The notes beneath the pieces are model-generated. The model ran no database searches, was not told where the DNA came from, and was given only the letters and a program-made list of their open reading frames with translations. Source: Scilla litardierei (lineage: Eukaryota; Streptophyta; Magnoliopsida; Asparagales; Asparagaceae). Taken from it: a stretch of 64,000 nucleotides of DNA. Made by a program: the position numbers and the translations under genes. Below are positions 31,033 to 42,984 of this stretch, in pieces. The stretch spans positions 170,462,319 to 170,526,318 of the forward strand of contig CM061140.1 of NCBI GenBank assembly GCA_030789695.1. The letters are read 5' to 3'. Every line of letters begins with the position of its first letter. Within the stretch, counting starts at the first letter, position 1.

Positions 31033-34000
31033 GGGTTAAATGTTCCTGAGAACGCTCTCAGTTATCATCTCTGCGCACAAATCGCTATCAGCCGTTGGAT
31101 TGGATCCAACGATGGGGATTGAAATAGGAATGTTTGGATTATTTACGAAGAAAACCAAACGATTTCTGCGGCTTTGGAAAATGCGCATGCCTTAATTGCG
31201 GGTCATTCCATCAGCTGCAATCACGATAGTCGCAGGCCTCTCCCTCCGTCATCCTCCTCTCTCCTCCATGTTCTCCTCTCTTTCCCGATCAAGACCGATC
31301 ATCCTCGCCCTAACCTTCTTCAATCACGCGAGAATAGCATATATAATAGCAGCCCTCTCTCCTCCATCATCCTCTCTCTTCCCCTCTCTCCTCCAGCATC
31401 CTCTCTCTTCCCCTCTATCCTCCATCATCCCCGCGGCAACCCTGCACAACGACGCCTCTCCTCCATCAACGACGAGATTGAGCTGCGCTTCCAGCGACGG
31501 ATCACATCTACGATTCTCCTCCATCAACGAATGCGAATGGCATTCGCACGGTGCTCGTGTGAATGGGCTGATGGCCGTCCGATCGCTTCCTCCCAACGCA
31601 AACGGCTGGAGATCAAGCGGGAGTGCGAATGGGATGCTGGCCTTTCGATGTGATCCGACGGGTTGGCCTCGTTTCCTTTGTCCCGATCGAATCATCGCTC
31701 ATCATGCTCTCTCTCTCCCCCCATCCTCGCTGAATCCTCGTGCGATCTCTCTCATACTCATGTCTCCCTCTCGTCTCAACTCCAGCGGTTCTCCGGCAGT
31801 CTCCCTTTGACCTCTCGCCCTCTCCACGTTCCCATGTCGCCCCGCTGCGAGTTTGATTTGGTGAATTTGGGCTTCCTCTCTTGCCGCCGGTTCGTTTGAT
31901 CTATGGAACTAGGGCTTCCCTCTTGCCTTGATCATCAACCCACGAGACTTTACGCCGGTAACTGAGGGTAATACTTCTGCATTTTCTTCTAAATTTCATA
32001 GTTATGGTTTGCGGTTCTCGCAAAATGTTTCTAGGGTTTCAGAAAGTTTTTGGTCCCATGCATACATTAATTATGCTCAAAAATATTACATCTACTTTCT
32101 AGGGCCATCTCTATTGATGTGTTGATACCTATTGTCCATGCCCAAGAGCTGTTTGATTTAATGCCTCAATTGACGTTTCTCTTTTTTTCCCATTGAGGTC
32201 ATTTCTTCTTGCATTCTATAACTGACTGGAGCTTTGTAAAAAAAATTTTGCAAGAACATCAAACTTGGACTATATGTATTTAATTGTTCCATTGATATTC
32301 AATAAGCGAATTTTGCAAGAACATCAGAAATGGGGGCTATGAGTCAACAGAATTTCTGGATTTATGTGTTGTAACCATCATAGGTAAGAACACTGTATTA
32401 GAATATGGGGGCCATGAGTCAAACTGTACAGAACTTTCAAATAAACAGATGATTCTGAAAGGAAAATATGGAGATGAAATTCTCAAGTCTATACTAAGCA
32501 TACCTCAAGATTGCTGTGGTCGGAAAAGTCTCACTAAATGCTGCTCTGTAGTTTAATGTTTAATTTTCAGTTAATTAAGCTAGAAACTTAAATTCTCATG
32601 GAGCCATATTCAAACCCTCCAAGAATTTAAATTCTCATAAATGGTTGTATTGAGAACTCCTTAAGTGGTAATGCAAAAAAAATTGCACACCAAGGATAGA
32701 ATCTGTATAATTATTTTCTAGGGACACACAAAGTTCTCTTGTTTATTCATCACCAAGCAAAAATAACCGTTACACATTCTACACTGATGTTCCCAAAATA
32801 ATAAAAAGGTCTTGAATCTATAAAAGACCTTTCCATCAAACTGAGTAATGATCCAATCTGGTACAAATTTTTTTTTACAAAGCTCCAGTCAGTTATAGAA
32901 TGCAAGAAGAAATGACCTCAATGGGAAAAAAAGAGAAACGTCAATTGAGGCATTAAATCAAACAGCTCTTGGGCATGGACAATAGGTATCAACACATCAA
33001 TAGAGATGGCCCTAGAAAGTAGATGTAATATTTTTGAGCATAATTAATGTATGCATGGGACCAAAAACTTTCTGAAACCCTAGAAACATTTTGCGAGAAC
33101 CGCAAACCATAACTATGAAATTTAGAAGAAAATGCAGAAGTATTACCCTCAGTTACCGGCGTAAAGTCTCGTGGGTTGATGATCAAGGCAAGAGGGAAGC
33201 CCTAGTTCCATAGATCAAACGAACCGGCGGCAAGAGAGGAAGCCCAAATTCACCAAATCAAACTCGCAGCGGGGCGACATGGGAACGTGGAGAGGGCGAG
33301 AGGTCAAAGGGAGACTGCCGGAGAACCGCTGGAGTTGAGACGAGAGGGAGACGTGAGTTTGAGAGAGATCGCACGGGGATTCAGCGAGGATGGGGGAGGG
33401 AGAGAGAGCATGATGAGCGATGATTCGATCGGGACAAAGGAAACGAGGCCAACCCGTCGGATCACATCGAAAGGCCAGCATCCCATTCGCACTCCCGCTT
33501 GATCTCCAGCCATTTGCGTTGGGAGGAAGCGATCGGACGGCCATCAGCCCATTTGCACGAGCACCGTGCGAATTCCATTCACATTCGTTGATGGAGGAGA
33601 ATCGTAGATGTGATCCGTCGCTGGAAGCGCAGCTCAATCTCGTCGTTGATGGAGGAGAGGCGTCGTTGTGCAGGGTTGCCGCGGGGATGATGGAGGATAG
33701 AGGGGAAGAGAGAGGATGCTGGAGGAGAGAGGGGAAGGGAGAGGATGATGGAGGAGAGAGGGCTGCTATTATATATGCTATTCTCGTGTGATTGAAGAAG
33801 GTTAGGGCGAGGATGATCGGTCTTGATCGGGAAAGAGAGGAGAACATGGAGGAGAGAGGAGGATGACGGAGGGAGAGGCCTGCGACTATCGTGATTGCAG
33901 CTGATGGAATGACCCGCAATTAAGGCATGCGCATTTTCCAAAGCCGCAGAAATCGTTTGGTTTTCTTCGTAAATAATCCAAACATTCCGATTTCAATCCC

Positions 34001-34082
34001 CATCGTTGGATCCAATCCAACGGCTGATAGCGATTTGTGCGCAGAGATGATAACTGAGAGCGTTCTCAGGCACATTTAACCC
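31033..34082. mobile_element. Long-inverted-repeat (MULE/Foldback-like) element
   Basis: The left arm 31033-32249 and the right arm 32864-34082 are inverted copies of about 1.2 kb with only scattered differences. Both termini read GGGTTAAATGT(T/G)CCTGAG. The 614-bp centre is A/T-rich and includes repeated TTTTGCAAGAACATCA words (32244, 32312). There is no transposase. TA-rich flanks (TATATATAT before, TATATATAC after) could be a 9-bp TSD, but they lie in a microsatellite and prove little. Reading frames such as 31928-32125 plus and 32989-33186 minus are identical because they lie in the two arms; I do not accept them as genes. It is either a MULE with long TIRs, possibly carrying captured leader sequence, or a Foldback element. 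Confidence 0.8.
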
Positions 34083-34165
34083 TATATATACATATATACA
34101 TATATATATATATACATATATACACATATATATATACATATATATACATACATACATATACATAC
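34083..34165. repeat. TA/TACA microsatellite
   Basis: A run of TATATACA units directly following the inverted-repeat element. With the tract at 30985-31032 it probably represents one original TA-rich target. Confidence 0.85.
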
Positions 34166-34697
34166 AATTTTGTGAAGAATATGCATGTATCTCATGAATA
34201 TTTGGATATGCATGCTAACAAAACAATTCGAAAGCGGATTTGGGTTCTTATTGGATGATATTCTTTGAACCCATCATTTTTGTGTATCCATGTTTATATG
34301 TTTGTCTCATTGATACCCATGTTTAAACCCTCACACTAGCCATAAGGATCCTTAATGAAAAGGGATACCAAGCCTCTAATGTATATTTTCAGGTGCTCTA
34401 CGTTTTAGAGGGAGCATACATGTTTTGATACAACTTTCAAGCTTAAAAGGAGGAGCGATGCCATATTCACTTGGTCTCTCATCTTTTTGTGATGACAAGC
34501 AATGTCATATTCACTAGGTCTCCCATCTTTTTGTGATGACAAATGGTAAGAATGAAATTCAAGGGGGCATCAACAAAATCAAGAGTGCATCATTTCATGG
34601 GGAGTATGCACAATGTCAAGAGAGTAAGAATTTAAATTGTTTCAAAAATTTATTGATTTTGTATGGTATATTTGTCATCATAAAAAGGGGGAGAAAG
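34166..34697 (+). other. 3' internal remnant and PPT of the SIRE-like Copia
   Basis: Non-coding. A unit of about 46 bp containing CATCTTTTTGTGATGACAA is tandemly doubled (34464-34552). It ends with TTTGTCATCATAAAAAGGGGGAGAAAG, that is, the usual SIRE 3' context and PPT. Confidence 0.65.
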
Positions 34698-35946
34698 TTG
34701 GAAAATTGATTCCATTACTCAAGTTTTGATGACGAGCAACATTATTTATGCTATAACAAATTTCATTTAGTATAACAAAATAATTAGACCAAATGATTTG
34801 CTCAAGATTGCTCAAGCGTAGAAGATTATTATCTCATAAAAAGGCTGGGCAAAGGATGATGGTGTGACTCAAGCGAGGAATGATTCAATGACAAGGGGAT
34901 GAAGAACATGGACTACATCAAACAAAGATTAAAGAATATTTTCTATTTGATGTACTATTCTTGTTCTTGTCATTAGAATTCTTGTAATGCCTTGAAGATG
35001 TCACACATACACTTAGGAACACCTACAAAATGATTTAAATTGATTAGATAGTGTATCCTAGTAGATTCTGGCATGTATTTACATATCAGAACAGTAGTCG
35101 ACTCTCAAATGAACAAGAGTCAACTTCTAAGGCTTAGGTTGACCTGGACGGATACTGAACTGTGCTGACTCCTGCACATAGGGTAGTTGACTCTTGCATA
35201 TAATGAGTAGTCGACTACTCAGACCTGCTCAGCTTATACCAATCAAATTTCTATCTGTTTTTCTGATCGTTGGAGGGGCATTTTAGTCATTTTTTGGTCA
35301 GAATGTTCCTCTATATATTCAGGTTTCTTCGGAATTTATTAGCAAGAAAAATAGCTGGAAAAGAAAGGAAAAGGAAGAAGAAAAAGTACAAAACCCTTTA
35401 AAGCTCTTGATTTCGTTCTCAATCATTTAGAGCTATCTTCTACTCTTCTAAAACCAAAATTCTATATAGTAGAAATCCTAACCTCAAGCCACACTACTCT
35501 TCTATATGTTCATCTTGAAGGCTTAGGGAAGGTTGTAATATTTGAGTTCCAAGTGGTAAACCTCAAAGTGTGAGGTGGTGCTCTCAAGAGGATAAGTGTT
35601 GTAAAATCCTCAAGGGTTGAGGTGTTGTGTTTGTGCATCGGAGGCAATGATTGTTTGCCAAGTTGCGGTTGTACTGTTTGTTGAAATAGTGGAATAATGC
35701 AACTGGGACTTGTGTGCTGGATGTAGGGCACATGGTGCATGAAACAGGATACATCTCTTGTTTGTGTTATTCTTATCTCTGTGTTGTGTTTATTTATTGT
35801 GCTCATTTCTGTTGCATACTATTGCTTGAGATAAATATTGTTGATTAAGTTTAAATTGAGTAGCTTTAATTATAAACTTTGGTAGATTATCTAGAGGAAT
35901 TTTTATACACTAATCACCTCCTCATAGTGTCTATTTGCCACCGACA
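34698..35946 (+). repeat. 3' LTR of the SIRE-like Copia
   Basis: About 1.25 kb, starting TTGGAAAATTGATTCC (the expected TG is degraded) and ending CACCGACA. It includes GTCGACTC/GAGTCAAC words near 35095-35215. Its final 205 bp match 1926-2130. Confidence 0.75.
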
Positions 35947-36557
35947 GGATACCAACAATCCTTCCCAACATATAACTATCTTACATGGCTTTCCCTATTG
36001 TCAACCACCTTATCCATCAACTCTTTTTACCTAGCTCCATTTGGTAGCATGTTGTATCATTGACCAGGCCGCAGGCCAATCACAACATGTATCCAGGACC
36101 AGGTTGGGCTGGGGTGCCCAGCTCGTCGGGCCGGCCCGTGGCATGTTATGGCCTGAGCCCGGTTCGGGCCCGGTTGCCTACGCATAATGGAACGGTCAAA
36201 TGACTGTTCCAACACCACTCAGGGGGTTTTTGGTCTTTTTCTTTTAAAAAGACCAAAACCCCTTGCAGTCATAAACGATCATTTTAGCGGGGTTTGGTCT
36301 TTTTAAGCCGCAAGTATTTCCATAAATACTTCCAGTCTTCCACACCCCCTCATTTTCAACACAACTCTCATACACTCTACTCTCAATTCTATTTAGCAAA
36401 ATTCTGAATATTGGGTTCAAGCTCTCAACTCTCTAGCTCCGTCTGCTCAAGCTCAAGCTCCGTCTACTCTCAAACTCAAACTCTGTTTACTCTCTACCCT
36501 ACTCGCAACCCTGCAATCAGGCTCATGTTATTTTAATTTTATTTATAAATTAGCTTA

Positions 36558-36723
36558 ATGGTTGGACCATCTGACCGTAGGAATATTAATATGAATTTTA
36601 ATGACACTGCAAACTATGACTATTTTATGAATATGCTCTGCATTCCAATTGAAACACCGGACTTTACGGATTTTTCACAATCTGAAACACATGATTATAT
36701 TGATAGTAATAATCCTAGCTCAG
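36558..36723 (+). pseudogene. hAT transposase, N-terminal part
   Basis: ATG 36558 opens 55 residues ending NNPSS. The frame continues across the solo-LTR insertion into VLLGTNKST at 39117 once the insertion and one TSD copy are disregarded. That confirms this segment and the downstream transposase were one exon. Confidence 0.6.
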
Positions 36724-39111
36724 TGTAATGCTCCTAAGTGATAATACAGGTATTCCTCCTTCGAGTGTGGGGAAAATTCACACATTAAACCACTAAGTTG
36801 GGTGGCACTTGGGGAGAGGCATATGGCATAAGAACAAAGTTTGAGGGTGTTGGATTAGGGATGGAATGCAATGGCAAATTCGTAAATACATAAAAATTCT
36901 TTTCTCTCCTCTTTCTACAAGCTTCTCCCTTCTTCCAATTTTCCTTTCATTTATTTTGATTTTTTTAAATAAAACCCACGACCTGGCATGTGGAGGCCGT
37001 AACTTGCAAAAGAAAAAAAAACAAAAAGAGAACACAGGCCGAAACCTGTAGGAGCAAAGGTAAAAAAACAAAAAGAAAAAACATCAAGAAGAAGAGGGAC
37101 AAGAGAGAAGAAGTAGGAAATTGGTAGAGAGGCCTGTTATTTCAACAGTAGTGAATTCCTTAGCTCCCCTACAACCTCTTACAAGCAAGAACAAGGTAGG
37201 GTTCTCACCACTATACCAAGATGTGGGTGCTTGATGAAAGTTAAGTTTTTGTTTATCTCTATCTCTTTTGGAAAAAAAAATTATCTTTTGGATCAAGGGA
37301 AACATTGGCTAAGTTTAATGTTTGTAATTCCATGTTTGATGATGGTTATTAATTTTCCCATGATTCTTGAGTATGCCCATATTTTTTTGGGTGATAGCAT
37401 GTTTTCCCCTTAATATTGTTTATGATGTAATTGGAAATTTATGATAATTGCAAAGGAAACTCTGCCGAAATTTTTTAGGAGCAATTCATAAGTATTTACA
37501 TAACATCCTAAGCATTAGATGCATGAGCTAATAATGCTACACTATGTTACTTGCTAACCCCCCTTAGAATTCCATGTTTATTGGAAACCTTATTGGAAAA
37601 AGTAGCTTAAGAGAAGAATTGGTAAGAGGGCTTTGGCTAATCTTCAAGCTAGAAGCTCTAAATGGCTTAGAGAGTGTAGGAACCCTATTTACCATTACAT
37701 ACAAGGTCCTACAAGTTATTTTGATTTCTATCTTAAGTTGGTTCCATTTCCAATGAGACTTTAGTTTTCCTATAACTATTAATAAGGTAGGCCTATTTAG
37801 GAATTATGAAATTCTTCAAATAAGACATTCTCTTTATTTTTGAATCTTAAATTAACCCTTGTCCAATTTTACAAATTTAACTAAAACTAATGCATTGCTT
37901 TCCTCCTACCCTATTTGCTCTTCTATTCCCTTCCAAATGAGATTAATAAACACACTTGTAGTCGTTTCTAGGGCATGTTTTATTTAGCAGTACTCGGATG
38001 GTTGAGTCCAAGTTTTCCTTGGAAGTCGCTGTAGTTATATTTCATACCCTTATGTTTTAATTTAAGCACATGCTGCATGGTGACTTTTTACTTATGCTTG
38101 TAGGCGTTATGGCGACGTTTCCTTACATATGAGAACGTGGGTTTGATTTGTTATCCTACCCCATAATGTCGCGGATACTCTGGATGCAAGGCTAACTATT
38201 GATTAAATTGAATGAAAGCCCGGGATGTCTCTTCCACTCTAAAGTGGGTGAGCAGCTCAGGGATTGGGGTGGGGGAATCAAAGCATTAGGGTGACATAGC
38301 GTGGACTGGACTCTCGAGGTAGTTTTCTTTGGCCCTCCTACCGCGGGGAGTGGTCGTGCCTTTTGGGGTGTGTGGTTTCTTTGGCCTTCGAGGTCGTGGC
38401 CCTTTGGGTCGTGTAGAGTGGATGAGTTACGTAGGCTCTTGACGAGCTAGCACGCCAAAGAGTCGGAGATTCTTTCCACCCGCCTTATGTGTGGGGTCTA
38501 GTTCCCTTATGTTCCACCTAATGTTTAGGTTCCAAACAACGAACATTACTTTAATAAACTAATATTAGGAACCTTGGTGCAGTGTTGTGAATATGGCTTG
38601 TGTGGTTGAGTTTCCTACTTGACACGCTGTGACGTGCCCATTTTCCCCACTCCCAGGTACAGGTTCCGGGACAACAGCACCCCTGTCGGACTACCGATGC
38701 CTTGAGGGCGATTCTTCCAGGCCAGGAGCCCAGAGCAGCTAGTTAGGACACGGGTGTAGTGGGTTGGGGGTAGTTTCTTGTGAGCAGTTACTTTTGTTTC
38801 ACCTTCAGCTTTTGTACCCCGAGACTCTGGTGGTGGTATATGTACAGTGTATTTTGTAGTGGTGTGTTGATAGTAGATGATCTGTGTTGCACACTCGCAC
38901 GTTCCCGCTTGTTGTTTGCCGCCGCCTCGCTGTACCTTTTTGTGTTGTGCTGGAGCTTTACAGTTCGTGCTTTACTTCTGCACCTGTTTTTTAATTGCCT
39001 GTGTTGTTCTAGCAGTTGCAGTGACCTGCTAATTTACTTGCAGCACCGTAACGCTTGGTACCCCGTACCGCGGCCGTCACCCTCGTCCCGTTGGGGCGCC
39101 GGGGCGTGACA
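36724..39111 (+). mobile_element. Solo LTR of a Gypsy element (Del/Tekay-like ends) inside the hAT transposase
   Basis: 2388 bp, TGTAATGCTCC...GGGGCGTGACA with imperfect inverted ends. It is bracketed by the TSD CTCAG (36719-36723 and 39112-39116). No coding domain is present. Removing it restores continuity of the hAT reading frame. The lineage call rests only on terminal sequence and size. Confidence 0.85.
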
Positions 39112-39116
39112 CTCAG

Positions 39117-41070
39117 TCTTATTGGGTACTAATAAATCTACATCTACTGCTGCTGCACACACATCTACTCTTGCTCAATCTTATATTTCTGATGCAGACA
39201 CTTCTACACAAGCACCCCAACCAAGATCACGAAATCTAAGGTTTGGAAGCATTTTACCCATGAAACTGTCACGGGCAAAAGTGGCGAGAGGGTAGTTTGT
39301 AAAATATGTAGAGTAAATTTTAATTGTAAACCTGTTGATGGCACGACACATCTTAAAAGACACAGAGTCTCACAACAAAAGATATGCAAGATAGACTACT
39401 TTAAAATTATCTGTTTCTTCTACCTCTCCAACCAATTTTTCATATTCAGTTAATACAATGACGAAAGAGATGGATAGATTTGTTTTATGCCAAGAATTAC
39501 CATTTTGTTATGGGGAGACCTGAATTAGAGAGATTTAACCAAGTGGCTCTTAACACTGCATTTAAAAGAGTGCCTAGAAACATTGTTAGAAGCAACGCTA
39601 AATCAGCATTTCAAGATGGAAAAGCAAAATTGGTGCTATCTTTTGCTACCGTAAAATCTAGAATTGCATTAACATCCGACATATGGACAACGAAATGGGG
39701 CGCTTCCTATTTATGTGTTACGTCCCATTACATAGAAGATGACTACCCTCTTAATAAAAGGATTATATGATTTAGAATGTTAGAGCATGCTCATACCGAT
39801 GGTGCTATCAGTAATTTGATAATGTCTGTTATTCGTGATTTTATTATATATGAAAGTTTTTTACATTTACTTTTGATAGTGATTCTAACAACAATAATGC
39901 AATTTCATATTTAAAAAGAATATTGAACCTTGAGCTAGATGGCATGTTATTCCATCAATGATGTGCTTGTCACGTCTTGAACTTAATAGTTCAGGATGGA
40001 CTTAAGACTGCTTCTTATAATCTAGAAAAAGTAAGAAATATTATGTTATTAATTTATACTTTCGGCTCTAGGAGATAACGGTTCAAACAAATTTGTCGTA
40101 ATAGTCAAAAATCTTACCGAGCCTTTACCTTTAGCATTCAACATAGGTGAAATTCAACGTGTCGAATGATGCATTCCATGCTTAAATATAAAGAGCAGCT
40201 TAATGATTTTGCTAGTGCAAACCTTCCACATGTGCCAGACTATGAATGGAGAACTATATGACATCTTTATGAATTTTTTGAAGTTTTTTATACAGCTACA
40301 AATAAAAATATTTGTGTGTATTACCCAACAATACTTTTAGGTTTAGAACAGTTAGTTTTATTTCAGAAGTTCTAGCGAAATATAGAGACACTTAAGACAT
40401 TAACATTGCTCTTCTTCCTATGATAGAAGCCATGGAAAAAATAGAGAAATATTGGAACCATGTTCATATGTTTTACTGTTTCGATAAGGTTTTCGATTCA
40501 TAGATGAAGGAGGAATGTGCTGTTGATTTATTAGAAAATTATTATGAAAATATGAAATTTGACGTAAAGGAACCTATCGATACATTTAAATCTAGCTGAA
40601 GAAACTTTTTGCAACATATGGGGCTAAATTTGGTAGTCCTCAAATACTTCTTCTATTTTTGTGAGCATCCATGCAAGTAGGATCCGACAGATTTTAGAGA
40701 GGAAGAAACAAAAAACAATGGAGACAGTTCTTCTGGTGAAATTTCTAAGTATTTAGCAAATCCTTTTCATTTTATTGATGAAGAATTAGACGATGAGAAG
40801 TTTGATACCTTGGCCGGGTGGAAAAGGTATGAGACTTGGTATCCAATTTTTGCAATCATGGCTCTGGATTTGTTAGCAACTCTTATATTTACTGTTGATT
40901 AGGAGTCTTCTTTTAGTGCAAGTGGTCACGTTCTGAGTGACAAGAGATCAAGGTTGAAGGAAGATATGGTCGAAGTGGCGGTTTGTGCGAAGAATTGGTC
41001 TATGTTGAAAACCAAGTGCAAGATAGAAAGGATCCTTTTGAAGACACAGACAAAGAAGAGACACAAGTAG
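39117..41070 (+). pseudogene. hAT transposase (BED finger to dimerisation domain), broken
   Basis: In order: a BED-type zinc finger near 39227-39385 (SKVWKHFTH, VCKICRVNFNC, THLKRH); the central region near 39640-39760 with LTSDIWTTKWGASYLCVTSHYI, where hAT enzymes have a conserved tryptophan/aspartate segment; and the C-terminal dimerisation domain near 40790-41070 (WYPIFAIMALDLLAT, ESSFSASGHVLSDKRSRL, VAVCAKNW). A frameshift lies between 39117 and 39230, and several in-frame stops occur (for example near 39770, 40010 and 40900), so no active transposase is made. It is closest to plant RICESLEEPER/DAYSLEEPER-type hAT proteins. Confidence 0.8.
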
Positions 41071-41500
41071 ATTGATTTTCATTTCTTACTTGTATTAGCA
41101 TTTTCTTACTTGTATTTGTATTGCATTAAAGTTTTTTTATGTATGGCCATTGTATGAAGGGTAAGACTGGCCGACTTAAGTCACTCCACATAAAAAATTT
41201 AATTAATAAAATATAAAGATGCACTTCGGGACTTTCGAGAATTTCGGCTTTAAATACTTTTCTTTCAAATACTAGCCATTTAGGAATAATGAAGTTAATT
41301 TTTAATAATTTTTAAAAATACTATATACTTACAAAATACTATCTATTTATAATTTTTCTTAAAGTACTATCTTTTTAAAAAGACTATCTATTTTTTAAAA
41401 TTTCTAAAAATATTATCTATTACTAACATTTTAATTTTTTTAATAATGCTAAGAGAATCATTTTTTATATGTATAAATAATTTTTCTATTTTTTTCTTTT

Positions 41501-41628
41501 TGCTGTGAAGTAAAAACAGGTTTGGAGAAGGTTGAGGCTAGGAAACCCATAGCCTACTTTATATAGTATCCATAATAGTTACTCATGTGCGTGGATACCC
41601 AATAGGCCAATGGGTCCTATTCATAACA
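41501..41628 (-). repeat. 3' LTR (left copy) of the short-LTR element
   Basis: 128 bp; aligns end to end with 47426-47554 with a handful of substitutions. TG...CA termini, TSD CTTTT to its left. Confidence 0.85.
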
Positions 41629-41710
41629 CTTCCCATTATCCAACCAACGTGGTATACTCGACTTATGAATACTGACTGATTCATTAGTACTAATGAGTAT
41701 CTTAAAGGGT

Positions 41711-41957
41711 GGATACTTCTAAATCCAAGTTAGGGGTAACTGCCTCGTTAAAAACCCTTAGCTATGGAAAACCCTGTGGGAAAAAACCGATAGCGAGGGA
41801 AAAGAGTACAACACTCCATAACTTCCCCTGATTTGGGGATGTGTCGCGGGGTGGATACTTCTAGATCCAGAGTCAATGTGGTTGCCTCATTAAAACCTTG
41901 ACTATGGAAAAACCTGTGGGAAAAACCACTAGCCAAGGAAAAAGAGTACAACTCTAC
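41711..41957 (-). repeat. Duplicated Copia 3'-end motif
   Basis: A 107-bp segment (plus strand GTGGATACTTCTA...AGAGTACAAC) occurs at 41711-41817 and 41851-41957, clearly diverged. On the minus strand it is the TTGTACTCTTTTTCC / TTTTAATGAGGCA segment commonly seen upstream of the 3' LTR in Copia elements. Confidence 0.7.
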
Positions 41958-42675
41958 AGTTGACTCCCCCTTATCTGATCAAGCTTCGGGCTTGCAGATA
42001 TCCTATATATCTATACATTTATCTCCTATGTGTCTATACATCCATCTCATCTGCAACATTTCGAAAGCAAAAGTAAAGTACAAGCATCACTCATCTATAC
42101 AAGTTTCACTCATATAAGGCAGTAGCTGAAACTAAAGGAGCGCTAGTGAACTTGGTAGACAGCTCCACGTCTTAATCGTCATTGTCTGCGAGGTACTTCA
42201 GGACCTGGCTTTGTATGTTCTTGAACTGCTCCTTGGGTGATGAGCTTATCGGGATGGTGGAAGGATGTAGACTTGGGAGGATTCTGTGTAGATCTTCAGG
42301 AGGTGGACGTCCCTTTTATGCCATTCATCGGGATGATCTGTCACCTGCATATGCAAACACATTTAACATAGAGGATTTTTCCTCGACCCTTGGAGATAGC
42401 GCAGAAGCTACATATCTCTGGTCCAGTGGTGCGCTGCAGGCGCTGCATTGTACCTGGTTAATAGCTATACTGCTAACGCTCAAAAGAGACGCATGCAGTT
42501 GACCAGGTAAAAGAATGTTCCAAAGACACTTAAGGTACTTCTGGACCTTGTATATTCTTCCCCTCTTCCAGCTAACGGAAAGGGGTCTTTTAATGTATAT
42601 CCATACAACCAAATAGGTGTATTTAGTGGAGAATGATTTTCATTTTTCCTTCATCAATCATCATTGTATGAATTT

Positions 42676-42895
42676 TCATCTTCGGGATGATTTATAATAG
42701 TTCATCTTCAGGATGATTAATGTCATCTTCAGGATGATGTTCATTTCCAGGATAATAGTTCATATTCAGGATGATAGTTCATCTTCGGGATGATTAATGT
42801 CATCTTTAGGATGATAGTTCATCCTCAGGATGATAGTTCATCTTCAGGATGATTAATGTCATCTTCATGATGATAGTTCATCTTCAGGATGATTG
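42676..42895. repeat. Tandem TCATC-TTCAG-GATGA hairpin array
   Basis: About ten units of roughly 15-30 bp, each a small hairpin TCATC-ttcag-GATGA (or loop ttcgg), spaced by TTAATG or TAGT. Some have mutated loops (TTCCAG, TTCATG) or stems. It lies near the 3' end of the minus-strand short-LTR element. Confidence 0.85.
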
Positions 42896-42984
42896 TATTC
42901 TGTAAGCCAAGAATTTATGCCTAGCTAGGACTTTCATATCATATCATATCTGATAGATAGGCTTTAACAGATATTTCGGTATTT

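Larger units (their letters stand above)
1926..35946 (+). mobile_element. Decayed SIRE-like Copia retrotransposon (outermost host of the nest)
   Basis: The two LTR ends match: 1926-2130 and 35741-35946 share a sequence of about 205 bp ending in ...CTATTT-CC-CNACA. Directly after the left copy lies a PBS, TGGTGTCAGAGCTTGG at 2144, close to the initiator-Met tRNA type (TGGTATCAGAGC). Just before the right LTR is a polypurine tract, AAAAAGGGGGAGAAAG, at about 34682. Between them are gag-like segments at 2411-2770, 4438-4538 and 30663-30990. No protease, integrase, RT or RNase H was found, so the element had lost pol or never had it. Three later insertions split it. The 5' LTR is truncated to its last 205 bp, so no TSD can be tested. 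Confidence 0.75.

Noticed and set aside
31174..31899. Frames of 159-204 residues in the inverted-repeat arms, mirrored at 33215-33941
   Set aside because: S/P/L-rich C/T-tract reading, frame not preserved between the two arms, no domain.
42182..42612. About 100-residue frames on both strands in the short-LTR element
   Set aside because: No similarity to gag/pol that I can recognise and no conserved composition; insufficient support.
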